Notes: a model not told the origin generated them from the letters alone. Shown: positions 1-6,608, numbered from the stretch's first letter. The stretch: DNA of 6,726 nt from JACNLN01 sp964626495 (GCA_964626495.1 CAZVFT010000107.1:1-6726); one strand, 5' to 3'. Numbers and translations are program-made.

Positions 1-19
1 TCCCCCCTCACCTTTTTTC

Positions 20-42
20 CTCTCCCGCCGGCTGGCGGAGAG
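20..42. repeat. GC-rich imperfect hairpin
   Basis: CTCTCCCGCC (20-29) pairs with GGCGGAGAG (34-42) around a GGCT loop: nine base pairs and one bulged C. On the plus strand the run of T (13-18) comes before the stem, not after it, so it does not look like a terminator in that direction. On the minus strand the stem is followed by A residues, also wrong for an intrinsic terminator. It is best described as a small palindromic repeat. Confidence 0.55.
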
Positions 43-97
43 AGGAGTTCTTGGTTGCATTGCTTCAAACAGTTTTGCTCACCTGCCTTCCAAACCC

Positions 98-153
98 TGA
101 GCCTGCGATGTATTGAGCTTGTCGAAATGCACTGTCTTGAGCTCGCCGAAAGG
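98..153. repeat. Three short direct repeats of the GAGCTTGTCGAAA type
   Basis: TGAGC begins at 98, 114 and 138. The second copy reads TTGAGCTTGTCGAAATG (113-129) and the third TTGAGCTCGCCGAAAGG (137-153); the first (CCTGAGCCTGCGATG, 96-110) is degenerate. Spacing is 16 and 24 bp, so it is not a regular array. Repeats of this wording, in reverse CTTTCGACAAGCTCA, are scattered in intergenic DNA of many bacteria; I recognise the motif but cannot name a formal family from sequence alone. Confidence 0.6.
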
Positions 154-158
154 TCGAA

Positions 159-227
159 GGGGAGAGTGGGCAAGCAGGGTCTACAACAAAAATCTGAGAT
201 GTTTCTTCCCTGCAAAATCTTCTCCCC
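159..227. repeat. Split inverted repeat with two paired blocks
   Basis: GGGGAGA (159-165) pairs with TCTCCCC (221-227), and inside it GCAGGG (174-179) pairs with CCCTGC (208-213). Thirteen base pairs are thus interrupted by an 8 by 7 nt internal loop, around a 28-nt A/T-rich centre. The outer right arm is shared with the next inverted repeat (220-262), so the two structures would exclude each other in RNA or extruded DNA. Confidence 0.5.
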
Positions 228-262
228 CTCGATGCCTGTCCGACTACCGGCGGAGGGGAGAA
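220..262. repeat. Inverted repeat enclosing a CCTGTCCGAC core
   Basis: TTCTCCCCCTC (220-230) pairs with GAGGGGAGAA (253-262) with one bulged C. The 22-nt centre holds CCTGTCCGAC (235-244), which occurs again exactly, on the opposite strand, at 340-349 inside the 306-372 repeat. CCGGCGG (247-253) follows. The arrangement of a pyrimidine/purine stem around a GC core resembles the 20-42 hairpin. Confidence 0.5.
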
Positions 263-305
263 TGAAAAGAGGGGGTGGTATTTGGGTGTTGACACCATGT
301 TAGCT

Positions 306-372
306 CTGTGAAATAGCGAAGCCCCGCCTGAATGGCATTGTCGGACAGGTAAATCCCCGATTTGTTTCACAG
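306..372. repeat. Long-spaced inverted repeat around a CCTG...CAGG element
   Basis: CTGTGAAA (306-313) and TTTCACAG (365-372) are perfect inverted copies, extendable with wobble pairs to about 11 bp, separated by 51 bp. The inside holds a second small stem, CCTG (327-330) with CAGG (346-349). On the minus strand this inner element reads ACCTGTCCGACA... and ends TCAGGCGGGG, closely matching the repeat at 6691-6726. Terminal inverted repeats around a conserved core suggest a small mobile-like unit, but no target duplication was recognised. Confidence 0.5.
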
Positions 373-435
373 GATTAATGCTTGTATCTCGGGTTATTTT
401 TATATAGAAATTCATTTCCCTAAGTCAGGAGCTTG

Positions 436-467
436 ACAGAACCAGTCGGGAGCCTGGTTGTGCCTGT
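436..467 (-). terminator. Hairpin downstream of the operon, possible transcript 3' end
   Basis: AACCAG (440-445) pairs with CTGGTT (454-459) around an 8-nt loop, and the flanking ACAG (436-439) can pair with CTGT (464-467) across a 4-nt bulge. It lies about 50 nt past the permease stop, a reasonable place to end or protect the operon transcript. No T-run follows on the minus strand, so it is not a standard intrinsic terminator. Confidence 0.25.
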
Positions 468-517
468 TCGGCCTTTGACGGATCATTCAGGTACTGGATA
501 TTGTGAAGAAGCAATTT

Positions 518-1735
518 TTATTCATACCTTAATGCGTCAATTGGATGAAGTCGAGCAGCCTGATATGAAGGAGCAATGCCAGATACAATTCCAACCAATA
601 ATGCAAGAAGAAAAGCCAGAGTTCCCAACCATAGTGGCATTGTTGACGGAAAAAGAAATTTATCTATAACCAAACTTCCCCCATAAGCTAATGTTAATCC
701 AATGAATCCCGCCAAACCACAAATGATCATCGCTTCTAAAAGAAATTGAGTAAGGATCACTCCATTTTTAGCGCCCACTGCTTTTCGAATTCCAATCTCT
801 TTTGTCCGCTCTCTCACTGAGACGAACATAATGTTCATGACTCCAATTCCTCCAACCACCAGTGACAGAACCGTAATGAAGACTCCCGTCCCACCGATAG
901 CTAATTTTATTTTATTATACTGATCCCTGAATGCCTCTTGTTGATTAACAGCGAAATCATTTTCCTCCTGCGGCTTCAAACGTCTTAACCTTCGTAAAAT
1001 GGATGTTATCTCACCGATACTTTCTTCCATTCTATCGCTTGGTACTTTGATATTCAGTTGTGTCCACCCGCGTCGAGAAAAAATCCGGTGAAAGGTACCA
1101 ATCGGAATAATCGCCTGATTATCCAGACTAAATAGTCCTAAGAACTTTCCCTGCTTCTCAATCACACCAATAATACGGAACGGGTGGTTACCGAATTTAA
1201 CCTTTTTACCAATCGGTTTTTCATTCTCAAACAAATTGTCAGCTACATCCACACCGATTACACAAACAGGTGCTCCAGTATGACTTTCTCCTGCAGAGAA
1301 GAATCGCCCATTTTCAATATTTATAGACGATGTTTGTAAATATTCATTCGTTGTCCCTATTGTCCGAACGCCCATGACACTTTTGTCCTGATATTTTACA
1401 GTTGACATCCGATTTTTTTCAGGGCTAACCGCCAGGGCATAATTCGATATCTCTCTGATCTTATCCGCATATTCAACTTTAATATCGGGTCGGTTTCGAT
1501 ATTTCCACCATTCATCGTGACTGAACCACGGGTGTTTAGAAACAAATATCACATCTCGGGATAGAAAAGACATACTTCTTTCGAAAGATTGATCCAGACC
1601 GGAAATAAGGGTTCCCATCAAAGTTACAGCAAGAATACCAATAATAATTCCAAGTGTGGTTAGAATGGCACGTGTCCGATTTGCAATAATCGCAAGAATT
1701 GCAATTTTAAAGTTTTCGTAAAGAATCGAGATCAT
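518..1735 (-). CDS. MacB/FtsX-type ABC transporter permease
   Basis: Inner membrane subunit of a mechanotransmission-type ABC transporter, expected to act as a dimer with the ATPase encoded upstream. The 405 residues show an N-terminal amphipathic and membrane region (TM1 about 24-46, preceded by NRTRAILTTLGI), a large periplasmic MacB_PCD-like domain (about 47-280), then an FtsX domain with three membrane segments (about 280-306, 328-356 and 368-390). The cytoplasmic coupling segment VRERTKEIGIRKAVGAK (307-323) and the ending ARLHPIDALRYE (394-405) are hallmarks of the MacB/LolCE/FtsX group. The periplasmic part has an aromatic patch, HPWFSHDEWWKYRNRP at 68-83. The length is normal for an unfused permease. 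The ATG is 9 bp after the ATPase stop, with an A/T-rich leader and no clear ribosome site. It is the last gene of the run. MacB-like efflux is preferred over LolC/E because of the adaptor and TolC partners next to it. Confidence 0.94.
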   Translation of the reverse strand: MISILYENFKIAILAIIANRTRAILTTLGIIIGILAVTLMGTLISGLDQSFERSMSFLSRDVIFVSKHPWFSHDEWWKYRNRPDIKVEYADKIREISNYALAVSPEKNRMSTVKYQDKSVMGVRTIGTTNEYLQTSSINIENGRFFSAGESHTGAPVCVIGVDVADNLFENEKPIGKKVKFGNHPFRIIGVIEKQGKFLGLFSLDNQAIIPIGTFHRIFSRRGWTQLNIKVPSDRMEESIGEITSILRRLRRLKPQEENDFAVNQQEAFRDQYNKIKLAIGGTGVFITVLSLVVGGIGVMNIMFVSVRERTKEIGIRKAVGAKNGVILTQFLLEAMIICGLAGFIGLTLAYGGSLVIDKFLFPSTMPLWLGTLAFLLALLVGIVSGIAPSYQAARLHPIDALRYE

Positions 1736-1744
1736 AAAACGAAT

Positions 1745-2431
1745 TTATTTCAGATAATCGTCCGATATTAATCCATCTCTAAGTTTAATGATCCTTTTTG
1801 CATGATCGGCAATGTATTGCTCATGAGTAACCAGAATAATTGTACCCCCATCACTGTGAATTAATTCAATGATTTTCATTATCTCTTCACCCGTTTTTGA
1901 ATCGAGGTTACCTGTTGGTTCATCCGCTAAAATGATCGAGGGATTCGTTACTAAAGCTCGCGCTATAGCTACTCTCTGGTGTTGGCCTCCTGACAATTCG
2001 CTGGGTTTGTGATTCATACGATCGGTAAGGCTAACCTTTTCAAGTGCTATTTTAGCTTGATTATGTCTTTCTTCAGCAGACATGCTCGCATAGATAAGAG
2101 GTAGTTCCACATTCCTGAGAGCGGTTGTACGAGGTAGCAAATTAAACGTCTGAAACACAAATCCGATCTTTTGATTTCTGATACCTGCCAGCTGATTATC
2201 TTCCATCTCATGAACAAGCTCACCCTCAAACTCATATCTACCACTTGTGGGTGTGTCAAGGCAACCAATTATATTCATCAAGGTGGATTTCCCTGATCCC
2301 GATGGACCCATGATAGAGATATAATCATTGCGGGAAATTTCGAGATCAATCCCACGAAGGGCGTGAACCTTCTGATCTAAGCCCATTTTGTAGACTTTAG
2401 TAACCTGATTTAATGAAATGATGGAATTCAA
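1745..2431 (-). CDS. MacB/LolD-type ABC transporter ATP-binding protein
   Basis: Cytoplasmic ATPase that powers the permease encoded directly downstream. The 228 residues contain a complete nucleotide-binding domain: Walker A GPSGSGKST at 42-50, Q-loop Q94 in FVFQTFNLLP, signature LSGGQ at 146-150 (followed by HQR where QQR is most common), Walker B IILADE at 166-171, D-loop GNLD at 174-177 and switch histidine H203 in VTHE. The opening VTKVYKMG (10-17) and the motif FNLLPRTTALRNVELPL are typical of the MacB/LolD/FtsE branch. The length is normal for a stand-alone domain; E. coli MacB has it fused to the permease. The start is a TTG at 2429-2431. The only upstream in-frame ATG (2477-2479) is followed after six codons by TAA, so it cannot be the start of this reading frame. 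The TTG gives a normal N-terminus. No Shine-Dalgarno is visible. The stop lies 9 bp before the permease ATG. Confidence 0.95.
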   Translation of the reverse strand: MNSIISLNQVTKVYKMGLDQKVHALRGIDLEISRNDYISIMGPSGSGKSTLMNIIGCLDTPTSGRYEFEGELVHEMEDNQLAGIRNQKIGFVFQTFNLLPRTTALRNVELPLIYASMSAEERHNQAKIALEKVSLTDRMNHKPSELSGGQHQRVAIARALVTNPSIILADEPTGNLDSKTGEEIMKIIELIHSDGGTIILVTHEQYIADHAKRIIKLRDGLISDDYLK

Positions 2432-2458
2432 TATATTTGTGTAAATGATAAGTGTTAG

Positions 2459-2479
2459 TTAAACGTTAAGTTCTTTCAT
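2459..2479 (-). other. Six-codon reading frame just upstream of the ATPase, in frame and closed by TAA
   Basis: Between the adaptor stop and the ATPase start an ATG (2477-2479) opens a reading frame for MKELNV and ends at TAA (2459-2461). Nine sense codons without a stop then lead in the same frame to the TTG used as the ATPase start. It could be a tiny leader affecting ATPase translation, the remnant of an older start closed by a nonsense change, a sequencing error, or chance. There is no strong ribosome site in front of it. Seen: the codons. Function: unknown. Confidence 0.3.
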
Positions 2480-2484
2480 TGTAA

Positions 2485-3813
2485 TTACTCTTTTTTATTA
2501 CCCCACTCCCGTCTTTTTTCTTTTTTAACGATAAGTGAATTATTCTGAAGTTCTCGTGAAATAGCTTTATAGCTACCCGTGACAATTTCCTCCCCCTCCT
2601 CCAAACCTAAAATCACTTCATAATGCGTCTCGCTAGAAAGTCCAACTTTCACTTCCCTCTGCTCTGCATATTTGCCCCCTTTTCCTCTATGTTTCTTCGA
2701 TGAATACTCGCTCCCTTTTACCATCGTGTCACTAACAACAAAAACGACTTCAACCATTTGTGGCTTTTCCCACTCATCCTTAGAAGAGTAAGAACCTAAT
2801 TCCCCTTCAGGAGGAGGACCACCCTTAGAAGATCTGCTTTCTTTTTCTGCTGTTTTTACCGGTTTACTGGATCTTACTGTTAATGATTGAATTGGTATAG
2901 ATAGAACATCATCTTTCACATCAGTGATAATATTTGCAACAGCTGACATACCCTGGCGTATTCCTTCCGGTACTTCCAGCATACGAATCTTGACTTTATA
3001 ATTTGTTACCTGCTCCTGAGTCCCCATACCCGTGACTACTGCCACCTGACTAATTTCTTTAACAATTCCATAGAAAACAGTATCCTGAAATGCATCTATC
3101 TCGATTTCTGTTGTATCTCCGATAGATACATCTACGACATCGTTTTCATTTACTTCAACCACTACCTCCATTTTTGTCAAATCAGCAATGGTCATAAGAA
3201 CATCAGCCTGAAAGCCAGAACCTAAAGCCATGTCCCCTTCCTCTTTAAGTATCTGGGTTACCGTTCCTGATTGAGGTGCAAGTAACGTAGTCTTAGACAG
3301 ATTGTCCATTGCGGTCTTTAAATTTGCTTTCGACATTTCTACTGAGCTCTCAGCCTTCTGAAATCGAGCAATAACTGATTCCAGGTTTTCACTTGAAATG
3401 TGTTTATCCGCATACAACTTTTCCGCTCGTTCTTTCTGTGCTTTAGCTTCAACCAGAGTTGCTTTCGCAGATTTTAAACGGGATTGAACTTCTTCTACCG
3501 AAGCTTCATATCTTGTTCGGTCAAGAGAAATAAGATGTTGACCAACAACGACATCATCACCCTCTTCCCCACTAATTTCCATAATAAGGGCACTATTATA
3601 TGCACTAATCTCTACTTCCTTTTCTGACTGAATGGTGCCAGAAGCTGCCACTTTGTGGATAATTTTTCTATGTTGAACTTTTTCCGTTTGTACCTCAATG
3701 GGTTGTACTCTGGACTTTTTAATCACAATTACCACCACGACTGCTATGATTACCAATACAATAGTCGAAATGATAATTCTCTTCCGAATTTTCTTACGTT
3801 TATTTTTTGCCAT
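2485..3813 (-). CDS. HlyD/MacA-type periplasmic adaptor subunit of an ABC efflux system
   Basis: Membrane fusion protein linking the inner membrane ABC transporter to the TolC-like duct. Seen in the 442 residues: a basic N-terminus (1-12, KNKRKKIRKR), one membrane segment (about 13-31), a first lipoyl half-motif around 66-98 (SAYNSALIMEISGEEGDDV), an alpha-hairpin coiled coil (about 100-172), the second lipoyl half (LLAPQSGTVTQILKEEGD, 177-194), a beta-barrel region (about 212-300) with VPEGIRQGMSA at 281-291, and a C-terminal membrane-proximal domain ending near GSYKAISREL (413-422). There is no lipoprotein cysteine. Odd: the membrane-proximal part carries two hydrophilic insertions, about 316-352 and 364-386, rich in K, S, G and E, each with a GS(E)YSSK motif. 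The ATG is preceded by AGGA with about 10 nt spacing, one of the better ribosome sites here. It follows the TolC-like gene by 20 bp. A MacA-like role is inferred from the MacB-type neighbours. Confidence 0.93.
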   Translation of the reverse strand: MAKNKRKKIRKRIIISTIVLVIIAVVVVIVIKKSRVQPIEVQTEKVQHRKIIHKVAASGTIQSEKEVEISAYNSALIMEISGEEGDDVVVGQHLISLDRTRYEASVEEVQSRLKSAKATLVEAKAQKERAEKLYADKHISSENLESVIARFQKAESSVEMSKANLKTAMDNLSKTTLLAPQSGTVTQILKEEGDMALGSGFQADVLMTIADLTKMEVVVEVNENDVVDVSIGDTTEIEIDAFQDTVFYGIVKEISQVAVVTGMGTQEQVTNYKVKIRMLEVPEGIRQGMSAVANIITDVKDDVLSIPIQSLTVRSSKPVKTAEKESRSSKGGPPPEGELGSYSSKDEWEKPQMVEVVFVVSDTMVKGSEYSSKKHRGKGGKYAEQREVKVGLSSETHYEVILGLEEGEEIVTGSYKAISRELQNNSLIVKKEKRREWGNKKE

Positions 3814-3833
3814 TTCTCAGGTATCCTGTTTGA

Positions 3834-5126
3834 TTAATATTTTCCAAGTAATGCGTATAATTCCGCCATCCATATTTTTTCATCATAGACAACCTGCACT
3901 AATGAACTATTTGCCCTTGCCCCCGATAGCTGCGCATCCAGCACATCTAAAATTGTAGCTGCTCCCAGATTATAACGTTCTTGTGCTAACCTCAGATCTT
4001 CATCTGCAGAAATTTTATTGGATTTATATATGGGAATCTTCTTTTTTAAATTATTTAATTGTTCGATAATAGCATCCAGCTGTACTCTCAGATTCTTTTC
4101 TAAATCATCATAATCCTCCTGCTGTATTTGCACGTCAAGTTTAGCCTTTTCAATTCCTGATGATCTTTCAAAACCACTGAATAACGGATAAGAGACAGAT
4201 ACTCGTGCTGAGTACCTCCAATCCTCATTAAAATTAGAATACAGATCATCTAATTTATCGCTGGAGCCATCATAATTAAATGAAGCAGAAATTGTAGGAA
4301 ATAAACCTGATTTCGAAAGTCTATAAGAAATTCCGGCGCTTTCAATATTCAGCTTTTTCGATAGGAGAGATTGGTTATTATTCTTCACATCTTGCCACAA
4401 TTCTTCAGCTGTTTTTTCATTAAACCCGGAAGAGCTATTGTCAATAATGTCGAACTTGCTATGGATATCAAGACCCATTACGTAGGCAAGTTGATTGTAG
4501 GAGTTCTTTACCTGTACCTTTTGATTAATATAATCCACTTTCATATTACCCAGTTGTACCTGCTGTTTTAAAAGATCAGTTCTTGCTACCGCCTCTATTT
4601 CGAACTGATGTCTGACAAACTCGAATTGTTGTTCCGCCAGCTCAACTGCCTGTCTGGTTACTTCCAAAAGTTCTTTATCCTTTAGATATTGGTAAAATGC
4701 CCTCTTTACGTTCAAGGCAATCTCAACAACAGTTTCAGAATATGATCGCTTAGAACTTGTATACCTATTCTTCATTTGCGCTATGGAATTTTGCCATTTC
4801 CCGCCGTCAAATATTGGTTGAGAGAGAGAAATAGTTGATGAATAATATTGTCTCCCCTCGATTGGAAAACTAAACTGGCGACTATAATAAGAACCCTGAT
4901 TAAGAAATCCAGAAGAATAACTCAAAGTGGGAAGTATATTTGACAATGAGCCTTTAACTCCGGCTTTTGAAGATTCTACTCTTAATTCTGCTATTTTAAC
5001 AGAAGATTTGTTTTTAAGGGCAATTTCAATACACTCATCGATGGTATAGGAGTTTTCCCCAGATGAAGTGTTTATCAAAAGAAAAAATGAAATATTTAAA
5101 ACCAAAAGATAGCAGTTCTTCGTCAT
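3834..5126 (-). CDS. TolC-family outer membrane efflux protein
   Basis: Outer membrane exit duct; members form trimers with a beta-barrel in the outer membrane and a long helical tunnel in the periplasm. The 430-residue protein begins with a hydrophobic signal peptide (about 1-23) and has the internal two-fold repeat of the family. YTIDECIEIALKN at 27-39 and LPTLSYSSGF at 65-74 are mirrored by AEELWQDVKNN at 240-250 and LFPTISASFNY at 275-285. The strand-turn SLSQPIFDGGKW at 100-111 is mirrored by SVSYPLFSGFER at 310-321. AQERYNLGAATILDVLDAQ at 381-399 is the typical final helix signature. Long amphipathic helical stretches (about 112-215 and 320-400) fit the tunnel. The length is normal. The ATG lies 18 bp after the cca stop and 20 bp separate its stop from the adaptor gene, so co-transcription is likely. 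No strong ribosome binding site is visible. It should pair with the downstream adaptor and ABC transporter; the substrate is unknown. Confidence 0.93.
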   Translation of the reverse strand: MTKNCYLLVLNISFFLLINTSSGENSYTIDECIEIALKNKSSVKIAELRVESSKAGVKGSLSNILPTLSYSSGFLNQGSYYSRQFSFPIEGRQYYSSTISLSQPIFDGGKWQNSIAQMKNRYTSSKRSYSETVVEIALNVKRAFYQYLKDKELLEVTRQAVELAEQQFEFVRHQFEIEAVARTDLLKQQVQLGNMKVDYINQKVQVKNSYNQLAYVMGLDIHSKFDIIDNSSSGFNEKTAEELWQDVKNNNQSLLSKKLNIESAGISYRLSKSGLFPTISASFNYDGSSDKLDDLYSNFNEDWRYSARVSVSYPLFSGFERSSGIEKAKLDVQIQQEDYDDLEKNLRVQLDAIIEQLNNLKKKIPIYKSNKISADEDLRLAQERYNLGAATILDVLDAQLSGARANSSLVQVVYDEKIWMAELYALLGKY

Positions 5127-5144
5127 TATTTTTGGACTTTCACT

Positions 5145-6566
5145 TTAGTAGTTAGTTAAAAAATCGTCCTTAATTTTTTGAAAATAATCATAAGCTGCAT
5201 CATATGTGTTCTCAATATCTCCATCGAGGATAGCCTCTTCAATAGCCTTCTTGATCTTTCCCACCAGAGGACCCGGAGGAATATCGCACTCCTCCATGAT
5301 TACATCCCCTCGCACTGGTGACTGAAAGGCTCTCATTTTATCCCTTTTCAATACAGCTTTAATCTTTTTTTCTACTCTATCAAAATTACCCAGATATCGT
5401 TTTATTAGTATCGGATTGCGCGATGTAATATCTGCCCGGCACAGAGTCATTAAATCATCCAGATGATCACCAGCTGAAATAATCAACCTACGGACTGCTG
5501 AATCAGTAACCTCATCCTTCGCCAGAGCGATAGGTCGTAAATGGAGAAGTGTAAGTTTTTGCAGATATTCCTTCGTTTTATTTGACAATCTCATCCGGCT
5601 GGCAATCTTTTTGATCATTCTTACTCCAACAACCTCATGTCCGTGAAATGTCCATCCCATTTCCCTATCAAAACGGCGGGTGTCGGGTTTGCCTATATCA
5701 TGTACCAGAGCGGCAAATCGGAGATCCCGTTCATCAGTCATTCCACAGATATTATTTACCACCTGAAGGGTGTGATTAAATAAATCTTTATGATGCCACT
5801 CAGAAGGTTGTTCCATACCAGCCATGTCAGCAATTTCGGGGAAAATGATTTTTAAAAGACCTGTCTGCAACAGCAATTCAAATCCGATGGAGGGTTTCCC
5901 CGATTCTAATATCCTGTATAATTCAGCCGTGATTCGCTCTGCAGAGACAATTTCGATACGGCTCACCTGCCGTTTTATGCTCTCGATTACTGATGGGTTA
6001 ATCTGGAAACCCAGTTGAGTGGAAAATCGAATGGCTCGAATGATTCTTAGAGGATCTTCACTAAAGGTGGCATCTGGATCAAGAGGTGTTTTAATTATCT
6101 TTTTGTTCAGATCACGTATACCACCGTATGGATCGTACAATTCACCCAGGTTTTGCTTTCTCAAAGAGATAGCCATAGCATTGATGGTAAAATCTCTGCG
6201 GTGCAGATCACCTTCTATATCAGTGTAGGTAACTTTGGGTTTCCGAGAAGATGGTTCATATAACTCTTTTCTGGCAGAGGCTACTTCAATTTGACCATCT
6301 TTATGAGGAATGATAGCTGTTCCGAATTCTTTAAATGGTACAACCCTCTTCACTTTTAACCGACCTGCCACTTGATAGGCAAAGTCAATACCATCTCCTA
6401 CAACCATCACATCAATGTCGGTGAGTTCTCTACCCATAATAAGATCTCTTACATAACCACCCACAGCATAGACTTCTATTCCCATCTTATCACCCAATTC
6501 ACCAAACATTTTCAGGATGGAAAATCTTTTACGATCTTGCTTTATTAGAGATAATATATTTGTCAT
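5145..6566 (-). CDS. cca: CCA tRNA nucleotidyltransferase with C-terminal HD domain
   Basis: Adds or repairs the 3'-terminal CCA of tRNAs from CTP and ATP, in the cytoplasm, without a nucleic acid template. The 473-residue protein shows the class II (bacterial) set of motifs in order: GGYVRD at 36-41, the metal-binding pair D50/D52 in LTDID, RRDFTINA at 123-130, DPYGGIRDL at 144-152, and EDPLRIIRAIRF at 170-181, whose E170, D171 and R174 form the nucleotide-selecting template. A second domain carries HD phosphohydrolase signatures: H265, H289-D290 (HDIGKP), H308/H310 and probably D379. The length fits the HD-containing members. The ATG at 6566 is chosen because motif A then lies about 35 residues in, as usual; upstream only a weak GAGAA is seen. 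It is the first gene of the run and ends 18 bp before the TolC-like gene. CCA-adding activity is inferred from the motifs; a poly(A) polymerase or an A-adding-only enzyme is less likely. Confidence 0.95.
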   Translation of the reverse strand: MTNILSLIKQDRKRFSILKMFGELGDKMGIEVYAVGGYVRDLIMGRELTDIDVMVVGDGIDFAYQVAGRLKVKRVVPFKEFGTAIIPHKDGQIEVASARKELYEPSSRKPKVTYTDIEGDLHRRDFTINAMAISLRKQNLGELYDPYGGIRDLNKKIIKTPLDPDATFSEDPLRIIRAIRFSTQLGFQINPSVIESIKRQVSRIEIVSAERITAELYRILESGKPSIGFELLLQTGLLKIIFPEIADMAGMEQPSEWHHKDLFNHTLQVVNNICGMTDERDLRFAALVHDIGKPDTRRFDREMGWTFHGHEVVGVRMIKKIASRMRLSNKTKEYLQKLTLLHLRPIALAKDEVTDSAVRRLIISAGDHLDDLMTLCRADITSRNPILIKRYLGNFDRVEKKIKAVLKRDKMRAFQSPVRGDVIMEECDIPPGPLVGKIKKAIEEAILDGDIENTYDAAYDYFQKIKDDFLTNY

Positions 6567-6608
6567 GTAATGTTTCTCAGACTATCATGCCAGTAAATAG
6601 TGATGATG

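Larger units (their letters stand above)
1..517. other. Gene-free region downstream of the operon, packed with GC-rich repeats
   Basis: No convincing protein or RNA gene is seen on either strand. The open frames here read straight through the repeats and have no domain, no ribosome site and low-complexity translations. From left to right the stretch holds a GC-rich hairpin (20-42), three TGAGC...CGA-type short repeats (98-153), a split inverted repeat (159-227) overlapping another (220-262), a long-spaced inverted repeat (306-372), and a hairpin near the operon end (436-467). About 373-435 holds nothing recognisable. The region is more GC-rich than the coding part and looks like an accumulation site for small non-coding repeats. 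Confidence 0.7.

Noticed and set aside
20..42. Intrinsic terminator
   Set aside because: The T-run precedes the stem on the plus strand and becomes an A-run after it on the minus strand; no U-tract follows in either direction.
98..153. Possible CRISPR array
   Set aside because: Only three diverging copies, repeat units too short, spacing irregular (16 and 24 bp), no cas genes.
55..303. Plus-strand open frame of 82 residues
   Set aside because: Same repeat cluster read on the other strand; low-complexity translation without any recognisable fold.
65..415. Minus-strand open frame of 116 residues
   Set aside because: It reads through the short repeats (giving FRRAQDSAFRQAQ-like text, a common artefact of these repeats), has no domain and no ribosome site.
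433..669. Plus-strand open frame of 78 residues
   Set aside because: Two thirds is antisense to the well-supported permease C-terminus; no family resemblance.
1735..1745. Split or frameshifted MacB fusion (ATPase and permease once a single gene)
   Set aside because: Both proteins have complete, normal ends and a clean stop/start 9 bp apart; separate subunits are common in this family outside Proteobacteria.
1979..1981. H instead of Q right after the LSGGQ signature as a defect
   Set aside because: The position varies in the family and all catalytic motifs are present, so there is no reason to suspect lost activity.
2047..2268. Minus-strand open frame inside the ATPase gene in another frame
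   Set aside because: Lies wholly within the ATP-binding domain coding sequence, whose motifs are intact in the main frame.
3655..3958. Two plus-strand open frames opposite the adaptor N-terminus and the TolC-like C-terminus
   Set aside because: Antisense shadows; their hydrophobic, histidine- and threonine-rich text is the complement of the adaptor's valine/isoleucine membrane segment.
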